DNA of 6,770 bases, from the NCBI GenBank assembly GCA_012032975.1, contig JAAUPU010000160.1, forward strand, positions 1-6,770, read 5' to 3'. The notes beneath the pieces were generated by a model, which did not search any database, was not told where the DNA came from, and saw only the letters and a program-made list of their open reading frames with translations. Position 1 is the stretch's first letter. Every line of letters starts with the position of its first letter. Below, one piece after another: positions 1 through 5,840 of this stretch. Source of the stretch: Caldilineaceae bacterium. GTDB taxonomy: Bacteria; Chloroflexota; Anaerolineae; Caldilineales; Caldilineaceae. Made by a program: the position numbers and the translations under genes.

Positions 1-77
1 AAGAACAGGATTGTCATCCCCAAGACGATTGCCAGGGCCGTGATTACATCGAGGTTGAGAAAGAGATCGCGTTTCAT
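1..77 (-). CDS. Membrane protein N-terminus, partial (runs off left edge)
   Basis: Only the first 25 codons are in the window. They start at an ATG (complement of 75-77) and read MKRDLFLNLDVITALAIVLG, then a few more hydrophobic residues, with no stop before the edge. The basic N-terminus followed by a hydrophobic run (about residues 11-25) suggests a first transmembrane helix or signal anchor. A GGAAG lies about 12 bases upstream as a plausible ribosome site. The gene starts 49 bases after the stop of the prsW-like gene on the same strand, so the two are probably co-transcribed. No family can be assigned from so little sequence. Confidence 0.5.
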   Translation of the reverse strand, partial: MKRDLFLNLDVITALAIVLGMTILF

Positions 78-126
78 AGTCGTTGTTTCTTCCGATTCTG
101 GTGATGGAGAGGTTGATCCAGCTTGT

Positions 127-1098
127 CTACGATTGGCTACTTTCGTCGATCTCTTTGCGAATCGCTTCGATCTGCGAGGAGAGCGCGCTGTCCATTGTTT
201 CACTGCGGCGCAGTCGTTCTTTGAGCAACGCCAGTTCTACCAACATTTGCAAGCGGTGGGCCTCCAGCCGGGCCGCGGGCTTGCGCCGGTGAAGGGGTCG
301 ATGCCAGCGACCCACCAACAAGCCGAATTCGTCCGCGCTCAAGATCGAGCCGACCTCGCCGGAGAGTTCACGCTGAATGCAGCCCCTTTCATGTTGCCAG
401 GCCAAGAGGACTGCCAGCAGGACCAGACCGACTCCTGCGCCCGCCACCGCCAGGCTCAACAGAAAGCCGACCGCGTAAACTTCCACAATGCCCACGCCCA
501 GGTTGTGCAGGCCGTGGGTCAACATGGCCGCGCAGAGACCCACCACAGGCCAGAGCAATCGCCCGCGGCGCGACGTTGCCTGATGGGACAGGCCAAAACC
601 GATGCCGATCAGCGCCGTGTAGAAAGCGTGGCTCAGACCGAACATCACCGCACGCATCAGGACCACCACCGTAAAATTGCCAAAGCCGCCCTCATCAAAC
701 GCGCCGATGAAGTAGAAAAAATTCTCGGTCATGGCAAAGCCAAAGCCGATCAGCGCGCCATAGATCAGCCCATCCAGCACGCCGTCAAATTCATACGGAA
801 AGAGCCAAAAGATGGCCAGCAGCGCCGCGCCTTTGGCCACTTCCTCGACGATGGGTGCAATCAGCGCGCCATCGATCAGCGCGCCCTGCAATGTGTTGGG
901 CGCGCTGATCAAGCTTTCGCCCAACAGCACCTCGCCGAAGATGCTGACCGCGATGGCCGGGATCGCGCCCCAGAGGAAGGCCACCGCGGCCAGCCACCAC
1001 GGCTCCCGTTCATAACGGTCCGCCCAGTAGAAGAGCAGCACATAGAGCAGCGTGGGGATCACGGCTGCGACCAGGCTCAGCCAGAGCGCCAGCAACAC
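127..1098 (-). CDS. prsW: PrsW family intramembrane metalloprotease
   Basis: This 323-residue multi-pass membrane protein fits the PrsW (M82) family. The family signatures appear in order: EEVAK at residues 85-89, a GFGFAMTEN block at about 118-126, SHAFYT at 156-161 and THGLHN at 194-199. The paired Glu and the His residues are the expected metal or catalytic ligands. About seven or eight hydrophobic segments fill residues 1-235. The last 80 or so residues are soluble, charged and partly coiled-coil-like, which is longer than a minimal PrsW. In Bacillus, PrsW makes the first cut in the anti-sigma factor RsiW; other homologues have unknown substrates, and no sigma/anti-sigma pair is visible here. 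The start is GTG at 1098, with AAAGG about 11 bases upstream. The frame is intact. Confidence 0.88.
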   Translation of the reverse strand: MLLALWLSLVAAVIPTLLYVLLFYWADRYEREPWWLAAVAFLWGAIPAIAVSIFGEVLLGESLISAPNTLQGALIDGALIAPIVEEVAKGAALLAIFWLFPYEFDGVLDGLIYGALIGFGFAMTENFFYFIGAFDEGGFGNFTVVVLMRAVMFGLSHAFYTALIGIGFGLSHQATSRRGRLLWPVVGLCAAMLTHGLHNLGVGIVEVYAVGFLLSLAVAGAGVGLVLLAVLLAWQHERGCIQRELSGEVGSILSADEFGLLVGRWHRPLHRRKPAARLEAHRLQMLVELALLKERLRRSETMDSALSSQIEAIRKEIDESSQS

Positions 1099-1127
1099 TT
1101 TGTTACTTGCCTTTCGTCGTCCAATCC

Positions 1128-1166
1128 AAAACCACCCGCATCGACCGCCGCGAATTGGGTGGTTTT
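1128..1166. repeat. Perfect 10-bp inverted repeat upstream of prsW
   Basis: AAAACCACCC at 1128-1137 pairs perfectly with GGGTGGTTTT at 1157-1166 across a 19-base loop. It lies 30 bases upstream of the prsW GTG, so it would fall in the 5' leader if transcription starts further upstream. Read on either strand, the second arm ends in TTTT, giving a weak terminator-like or attenuator-like shape. Confidence 0.6.
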
Positions 1167-1383
1167 CTCGTTTACGTAGGCTTCTGCCAGTGCCTCAACA
1201 GGTGGGGCAACACGATGGGGCTGTGCCTGAAAATGTCGGAGCAGGTTCAGGGTCAATCCGATTTGGGCGCCCTCTCTTCGGCCACAAAGCCAGGCGCTTC
1301 GGACCAGGTGTGGGCCGAAGTATAGCATAGTTGACTGGGGTTCATGGTATGGAAGCTTTTCGGCGGGTTGCTGACCAACAGAG

Positions 1384-1448
1384 GATTCCGGGAATAGGCC
1401 ACAAACATGGCGGGTCTTCCAGACATCTCCCAGCCTGTTCCCGGAATC
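1384..1448. repeat. Long hairpin: 11-bp perfect stem extended to 16 bp
   Basis: GATTCCGGGAA at 1384-1394 is the exact reverse complement of TTCCCGGAATC at 1438-1448. The stem continues inward with one T/G wobble (1395/1437) and four more pairs (AGGC 1396-1399 with GCCT 1433-1436), giving 16 pairs around a 33-base loop. There is no T-tract after it on the plus strand, so it is not a classical terminator. It may be a structured RNA or a remnant of a palindromic repeat element. Confidence 0.6.
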
Positions 1449-1481
1449 TTGCGCGGTGACCATTGCAAGAAAATGACTATC

Positions 1482-1511
1482 CACTAAGTTACACAAAGCT
1501 GCACGAAGAAC
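1482..1511. repeat. Three CACNAAG heptamers phased every 10 bases
   Basis: CACTAAG (1482-1488), CACAAAG (1492-1498) and CACGAAG (1502-1508) follow each other at exactly 10-base intervals, each followed by three variable bases. Read on the minus strand this is a CTTNGTG series. The spacing equals about one helical turn. Similar CTTCGTG-type runs are, from memory, common in intergenic DNA of many bacterial genomes. Confidence 0.5.
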
Positions 1512-1649
1512 CAGGTCAAATCTTGGTGTTCCTTCGCGCCCAAGGGCGGTTGCCTTCCAGGCGCGCTTCGTGGATGCTTTTAATTTTCGATTGGCCAGTG
1601 TCCAGCAAAACCACGCGCATCGATCTCTGATCACACGCGCGGCGAAATA

Positions 1650-1678
1650 TTCACAACCACACACTGATCGGCGATAAT
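1650..1678 (+). promoter_or_regulatory. Candidate sigma70-type promoter for the lipoprotein gene
   Basis: TTCACA (1650-1655, five of six to TTGACA) is followed after 17 bases by GATAAT (1673-1678, five of six to TATAAT). Transcription would start near 1685, giving a leader of about 80 bases before the GTG at 1765. The spacing is optimal. The call rests on consensus match alone. Confidence 0.45.
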
Positions 1679-1764
1679 TGGGCCTCCTGGCGGTCTACCG
1701 AATGCCGAATCTGTGCTCGGCCGACAGCTCACCTTCACCCGCCTCCCACCCATTCGAGAAGACC

Positions 1765-3326
1765 GTGACCACAAACCGAGCTACCCTTCTGATTATAAGT
1801 CTGTCGATTTTCCTGCTGGCCGCCTGCAATACGCTGATGCCGCCGCCGACGCGAGGCAAGCGCGCGGCAGTGGACGCCCCCTTCACGCTGGCCGCCGGAG
1901 AGTCCATCGCGCTGGCCGGCGAGCCGTTGACCTTTGTGCTGGAGAAGCTGGGTGGATGACCGCCGCTGTCCAAGCGGCGAAACGTGCGCAGAGCCGGGGT
2001 CGGTCAAGGTGCAAGTGGCGCTCTGGCGACCCGGCCACTCGACCGCGTACATGACCTTTGCCGTTCACACCGATGCCGAGGGCAACGTGACAGAGGCTGC
2101 GTCGGAGGGCGCGTTCAACGGCAAGGTAGGCCCCTTTCTCGTGACGTTGACCGGTGTCACCCCCTATCCGCTGGCCAAAGAACGGACGACGTCCAGCGAT
2201 TATCAGGCGTCGTTTACGGTTGGCATCGACCCGCTGGCGCTTCCCGACACCGACGCCGACATGCACGTGGTCACCGATGCGCCCTTTATCCTCGCGCCTG
2301 GGGAGCAGGTCACTCTTGTGGGGCGGGATGACGCGTTGCGATTGGAGGGTGTGGTCGATGGGCGCTGCCCCACAAGCGGGGGATGTGCCGACCCGGGCAG
2401 CGGAGCCGCAACGGTTGCGCTGCACTGGGTTGCCGGTGAGGATGCGCCGGTCTGGATCCTGCTCACAGCCGACACATCGGAGAAGGGCGCGGTGTTGGAC
2501 GAGGGCTGGCCCATGGAACCTTTCCTCTTCTACGACGGCGTGGGCATTCGCCTGGTGCGTATCGATCCGGTTCCGCTCACTGGCGACGAAATCCCGCAAA
2601 GCGATTATCGGGTCACTTTCGCATTGGAGGCCAGCCCGCGCATGCCCAGCGGCAGCGAGTTTGCCGACCCAGGCGAGCCGTTCATGCTGACGCCAGACCA
2701 CACCGCGGTGATCGGCCAGGACGAGCTGCGCGTGCGCTTCGACCAGGTGGTGGAAGAGAGCCGCTGCCCGCAAGGCGCGTCTTGCATCCAGGCAGGCAAG
2801 GTGCGGGTGGCGGTCACCGTGGCCAGCCCTGGCCAGCGCATGACGAGCTATCTGCTCAGCGGCGAGGGTGATGAAACAGGGCTGCTCACATCGCTGCCCA
2901 CCATCATCCACGATAGCTTTACGGTGCAGTTGCTGCGGGTCGCGCCCTACCCCGAAGCCGCAGAAGCCAGCGCCCGAGGCATACGAGGCAACCTTCGTGG
3001 TGGTGGACCCAGCGCCCCAGCCCACGCCGACCGCGGATCTGTCACAGATCCAGTCGCTGCCGCTGCTCTGCGTCCACTTCCTGGCTTCGATCCGGGCCAC
3101 GGATGGCGCCGCCGCCGAGGAGGTGATCCAGTTTACAACGCCGGTGGATAAGAACGCGGCGCGCGATTATGGCCAGGTCCATGCGCTCTGCAACAAGCCC
3201 TTTGGCCCGGAGTGGGTCCATGCCGGCCGCAGCGAAGCCGAGGTCGTCGCGGACTATCTGCCGCTCGACCAGCCGTTCTGGATTTGGGACGGCATGGCCG
3301 GCAGCCTGGCTGTGTACGCGCCGTGA
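1765..3326 (+). CDS. Tandem-domain secreted lipoprotein, frame broken twice by single-base insertions
   Basis: I recognise no named family. The GTG start at 1765 gives a lipoprotein signal peptide: basic N-terminus, hydrophobic core LLIISLSIFLL, and lipobox LAAC with the lipidated Cys at residue 21 (1825-1827). The mature protein should be anchored on the outer face of the membrane. Three related domains follow, each with a DAPF/GEPF opening, an RCP-x3-4-C motif and a closing PYP...DY.xxF strand. After a Pro/Thr linker comes an unrecognised domain of about 95 residues. The frame moves +1 near 1950-1952 (GGG run) and again at 2950-2975. Removing one base at each site gives 519 continuous residues. 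Uncorrected, the protein stops at 1959 or is read in pieces (1934-3151, 2868-3326). It could be a genuine pseudogene or an assembly error. The start is not certain: the GAGAAG upstream is close and weak. Confidence 0.7.
1873..3013 (+). repeat. Three tandem copies of a Cys-motif domain within the lipoprotein
   Basis: Unit 1 runs from about 1873 to 2275, unit 2 from 2276 to 2671 and unit 3 from 2672 to 3013. They open with DAPFTLAAGE, DAPFILAPGE and GEPFMLTPDH. Each then has RCPSGETC, RCPTSGGC or RCPQGASC, and each closes with TPYP...DYQASF, DPVP...DYRVTF or APYP...AYEATF. The units are clearly diverged at both DNA and protein level, so the duplication is old. The two Cys per unit could form a disulphide outside the cell. 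Single-domain proteins with the RCP...C pattern are, to my knowledge, common and uncharacterised. Confidence 0.75.
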
Positions 3327-3362
3327 GCGCAGAGTGGATGACCGGTCCAATGTGGACAACGC

Positions 3363-3393
3363 GAAGAGTCCCCGTCATCGACGGGGACTCTTC
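3363..3393. terminator. Perfect 13-bp hairpin, probable bidirectional terminator
   Basis: GAAGAGTCCCCGT (3363-3375) pairs with ACGGGGACTCTTC (3381-3393) around a five-base loop. It sits between the stop of the plus-strand lipoprotein gene (3326) and the 3' end of the minus-strand tRNA-Glu (3398), where both transcripts need to end. The T-tracts are short and interrupted on both sides, so efficiency is uncertain, but the perfect stem and the convergent placement make the call likely. Confidence 0.75.
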
Positions 3394-3397
3394 TGTG

Positions 3398-3470
3398 TAG
3401 CGCATACGGGATTCGAACCCGTGTCTCTGCCTTGAGAGGGCAGTATCCTAGGCCCCTAGACGAATGCGCC
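3398..3470 (-). tRNA. tRNA-Glu(CTC)
   Basis: The minus strand folds as a complete 73-base cloverleaf. The acceptor stem is GGCGCAT with ATGCGCT (first pair a G/T wobble). The D-arm GTCTAGGGGCCTAGGAT is of the tRNA-Glu type. The anticodon stem is CTGCC/GGCAG with loop CTCTCAA, which puts anticodon CTC at 3434-3436. The T-arm is ACGGG-TTCGAAT-CCCGT, and the discriminator is A. The following bases are CAC, so CCA is not encoded and must be added after transcription. It reads GAG codons. It has its own promoter and ends just before a hairpin terminator. Confidence 0.95.
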
Positions 3471-3498
3471 ACATTGGTGGGCAACCTAGAACGTCAAA

Positions 3499-3527
3499 AG
3501 TGTACGATGTTCACCCCTCATTGTCAA
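3499..3527 (-). promoter_or_regulatory. Strong sigma70-type promoter for tRNA-Glu
   Basis: On the minus strand TTGACA (complement of 3522-3527) is followed after exactly 17 bases by TACACT (complement of 3499-3504). Transcription would start near 3492, leaving a leader of about 22 bases before the tRNA 5' end at 3470. The perfect -35 and optimal spacing are what a stable RNA gene should have. Confidence 0.7.
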
Positions 3528-3593
3528 ATTGAAGCGGGTTTATCCGGTCGAAAAGCCGCCTCTTGCGGCGTGGTTTGTCCGGCCCGATCATGC

Positions 3594-3621
3594 TTGTGAA
3601 TCCGTCGTGAATGGGTATAAT
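3594..3621 (+). promoter_or_regulatory. Candidate promoter for the radical SAM operon
   Basis: TTGTGA (3594-3599, four of six to the -35 consensus) and a perfect TATAAT (3616-3621) are 16 bases apart. The start would be near 3628, about 107 bases upstream of the GTG at 3735. The transcript leader would then carry the tRNA-like segment described below. It is divergent from the tRNA-Glu promoter. Confidence 0.55.
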
Positions 3622-3623
3622 GA

Positions 3624-3684
3624 CGGCCATGTCAGAGCCAACAACCTACCTCCTGCATTGCGGGTTCGAATCCCGCCTGGGCCG
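3624..3684 (+). other. tRNA T-arm-like sequence without a tRNA body
   Basis: GCGGGTTCGAATCCCGC (3660-3676) is a textbook T-arm: a 5-bp stem with a TTCGAAT loop. It is followed by CTGGGCC and a discriminator-like G, as in the 3' end of a tRNA. Upstream there is no D-arm and no anticodon stem-loop at the right distance. Only CGGCC (3624-3628) can pair with GGCCG (3680-3684). It is either the 3' fragment of a lost tRNA gene, possibly left by an integration event, or a tRNA-mimicking leader element of the radical SAM transcript. Confidence 0.5.
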
Positions 3685-3723
3685 AAGGGCATATTCGCTG
3701 CCGGACCAGAAGCTACGATTGAA

Positions 3724-3728
3724 AGGAG
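3724..3728 (+). promoter_or_regulatory. Ribosome binding site that fixes the radical SAM start
   Basis: AGGAG lies six bases before the GTG at 3735, inside GAAAGGAGCC. It supports this non-ATG start, and there is no competing in-frame start nearby with a comparable site. Confidence 0.8.
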
Positions 3729-3734
3729 CCTCAC

Positions 3735-5783
3735 GTGTCCCATTCACCCAAACAGATCACACGCGGCCTGGATCGGGTGCTGCACAAAGTCGAGAAGCCG
3801 GCGCGCTACACCGGCGGCGAACTCAACAGCATCACCAAGGATTGGTCCGACCCGGCGATCTGCGCCAAGATCGCGCTCGCCTTTCCCGACATCTACGAAC
3901 TGGGCGGCAGCAATCTGGGTCTGATGGTCCTCTACGACCTGATCAACCGGCGCGACGATCTGCTGGCCGAGCGGGTCTTCTGCCCCTGGCCAGACTTCGA
4001 AGCCCTCATGCGTCGCGATGGCATTCCGCTCTTCGGCCTGGAAAGCCGTCACCCCTTGGCCGACTTCGACCTCCTCGGCTTCAGTCTGCCCTACGAGCAA
4101 CTCTACACCAACGTGCTGACCATGCTCGACCTGGCCGGGCTGCCGCTGCGCGCCGCAGACCGGGACGCGCTTCATCCACTGGTGATCGCCGGCGGCTCTG
4201 GCTGCTACAACCCGGAGCCGATGAGCGCCTTCTTCGATGCGATGGTCATCGGCGAAGGGGAAGAGGTCATCTTCGAGGTGATCGAGACGCATCGCGCGTG
4301 GAAGTCCGAGCCAAAACCCGGCTTGGTTGCGGAGCGGGATGCCGGCTCTCCACATCCCGCTCGGGTCCGTCTCTGGGAACGGCTCGCGGCCATCCCCGGC
4401 GTCTATGTCCCCCATTTCTACGACGTAAGCTATGCCGCCGACGACACGATTGCAGCGGTGCGACCCAATCACCCTGACGCCCCAGCCGAGCTGCTCAAGC
4501 GGGTGGTGACGGTGATGCCGCCGCCGGTGACCCGCTTTATCGTGCCCTTCATCGATGTCGTCCACAACCGCGCGGCCATCGAGATCATGCGCGGCTGCAC
4601 GCGCGGTTGCCGCTTCTGTCAGGCGGGCATGATCTTCCGCCCGGTGCGCGAACGACCGGTGGAGGAGGTGCTGACCGCAGTCGAGGAGATGATCCAGCAT
4701 TGCGGCTTCGAAGAGGTCAGCTTTCTGAGCTTGAGCAGCAGCGATTACACCTTTGTCGAGGAGTTGGTGCGGCGCACGGTGGAGCGCCACGGCGCCAAAA
4801 AGTTGAGCATCGGCCTGCCCAGCCTGCGCATCGAGAGCTTTAGCGTCGGCTTGATGGAGCTGCTGGAAAAGGGCCGACGGCGCTCTGGCTTCACCTTTGC
4901 GCCTGAAGCAGCCAGCGACCGGCTGCGCGATGTGATCAACAAGCCGATTGCCTCCGCCGACCTGTTGGCCACCGCCGAGGAGGTCTACAGCCGCGGCTGG
5001 ACCACCATCAAGATGTACTTCATGATCGGCCATCCGACCCAGACCCTGGAGGATGTGCAGGCCATCGCCGACCTCTCCCAGGCGGTGCTTGCGGTGGGCC
5101 GACGCGTGCTTGGCAACAAGGCCAAGGTGCGCATTGGTGTCAGCACGCTGGTGCCCAAGCCGCACACGCCCTTCCAGTGGGTGCCCATGGAGGAGGAACG
5201 TGTGATCGAGGCGCAGATCGACCTGCTCAAACAGGAGCTGCGCGGCCCGGGCCTCTACTTCACCTGGAACAACCCGGAGGAGACGCTGGTCGAAGCATTC
5301 CTGACCCGCGGCGACCGTCGCCTGAGCGACGTGATCCAGCGGGCGTGGGAGCTGGGCGCCAAGCTGGAGGGGTGGGGTGAATACTTCAATTTCGGGGCTT
5401 GGCAGCAGGCCTTTGATGAATTGGGCCTGGAGATGGATTGGTACGCGCGGCGAGAGCGCACCACCGACGAAATCTTGCCCTGGGAGCATATTTCCGCCGG
5501 GCTGAAGAAGCAATTTTTGGTCGACGAATATATCCACACTTATCAGGGCGCGGTGGTGGATGACTGCCGCGAACACTGCTTCAGTTGCGGCATTTTGGGT
5601 CTCTTCAAGCAGCAGCGGCTTGAGTCCGCGGACGACGATTGGGCCTGCCCCGCGTTTGGCCGCGACAAGCCACGCCAGCCAGTGGATGTCACGCCGATCC
5701 CGCTCTATTTCAACGACGAGATGTCGCCGGATCGACAGGGCCAGTTTGCCGAGCGCGTGCCCAGCGTCGCTTTGGCACGGTGA
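3735..5783 (+). CDS. B12-binding-like radical SAM protein, TIGR03960 type
   Basis: This 682-residue protein matches the TIGR03960 radical SAM family, which is widespread and of unknown function. The N-terminal third resembles a cobalamin-binding Rossmann-like domain; its GGSGCYNPEP segment (about residues 153-162, Cys157) corresponds to the family's conserved GG..C.NPEP block. The radical SAM core begins with RGCTRGCRFC; Cys288, Cys292 and Cys295 form the CxxxCxxC site for the 4Fe-4S cluster that cleaves S-adenosylmethionine. FAPEAAS and the MYFMIGHPT strand follow, as expected for the barrel. A second Cys group near the C-terminus (Cys611, Cys615, Cys618) may hold an extra cluster. The protein should be cytoplasmic, and the substrate is unknown. 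The DUF2344 partner follows 57 bases later in the same direction. The frame is intact. Confidence 0.9.
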   Translation: MSHSPKQITRGLDRVLHKVEKPARYTGGELNSITKDWSDPAICAKIALAFPDIYELGGSNLGLMVLYDLINRRDDLLAERVFCPWPDFEALMRRDGIPLFGLESRHPLADFDLLGFSLPYEQLYTNVLTMLDLAGLPLRAADRDALHPLVIAGGSGCYNPEPMSAFFDAMVIGEGEEVIFEVIETHRAWKSEPKPGLVAERDAGSPHPARVRLWERLAAIPGVYVPHFYDVSYAADDTIAAVRPNHPDAPAELLKRVVTVMPPPVTRFIVPFIDVVHNRAAIEIMRGCTRGCRFCQAGMIFRPVRERPVEEVLTAVEEMIQHCGFEEVSFLSLSSSDYTFVEELVRRTVERHGAKKLSIGLPSLRIESFSVGLMELLEKGRRRSGFTFAPEAASDRLRDVINKPIASADLLATAEEVYSRGWTTIKMYFMIGHPTQTLEDVQAIADLSQAVLAVGRRVLGNKAKVRIGVSTLVPKPHTPFQWVPMEEERVIEAQIDLLKQELRGPGLYFTWNNPEETLVEAFLTRGDRRLSDVIQRAWELGAKLEGWGEYFNFGAWQQAFDELGLEMDWYARRERTTDEILPWEHISAGLKKQFLVDEYIHTYQGAVVDDCREHCFSCGILGLFKQQRLESADDDWACPAFGRDKPRQPVDVTPIPLYFNDEMSPDRQGQFAERVPSVALAR

Positions 5784-5840
5784 GCCTGGGCGATCCGTCG
5801 CGCACGGCGACGGACCAGGAACTTTTGGCGGCAGGCAGCG

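Larger units (their letters stand above)
1099..1764. other. Structured intergenic region between divergent genes
   Basis: No convincing gene lies in these 666 bases between the divergent prsW-like and lipoprotein genes. A minus-strand frame stays open from about 1664 to 1077, but it overlaps the prsW start and has no recognisable motif. What the stretch does hold is structure: an inverted repeat at 1128-1166, a long hairpin at 1384-1448, three heptamers phased every 10 bases at 1482-1508, and two copies of a 17-mer at 1128-1144 and 1607-1623. Its base composition is less GC-rich than the flanking genes around 1320-1380 and 1460-1530. It could be a decayed mobile or repeat element, or a regulatory/ncRNA region. 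I cannot decide which. Confidence 0.5.

Noticed and set aside
40..1179. A 379-codon plus-strand frame opposite prsW
   Set aside because: Its composition is rich in Gln, Arg, His and Ala, typical of an antisense shadow. The minus strand has the PrsW motifs and membrane segments.
1482..1511. The phased heptamers as a CRISPR or satellite array
   Set aside because: The units are ten bases long with three-base gaps. There are no spacers of CRISPR length and no cas genes.
1077..1664. A 195-codon open frame on the minus strand across the intergenic region
   Set aside because: It overlaps the prsW start, has no recognisable motif or good ribosome site, and the plus strand is also open over parts of it. 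A decayed gene cannot be excluded, but I would not call one.
3555..3569. GCCGC/GCGGC hairpin between the two divergent promoters
   Set aside because: Only five pairs and not placed at a transcript end. Such stems are common by chance in GC-rich DNA.
3581..3684. A complete tRNA or tmRNA using GGCCCG at 3581 as its 5' end
   Set aside because: GGCCCG can pair with TGGGCC, but the 104-base interval has no D-arm or anticodon arm, contains a promoter -10 box, and is far too short for a tmRNA.
3611..4477. A plus-strand frame containing CGFESRLG at the T-arm
   Set aside because: That peptide is the usual artefact of translating a tRNA T-arm, and the frame overlaps the well-supported radical SAM gene.
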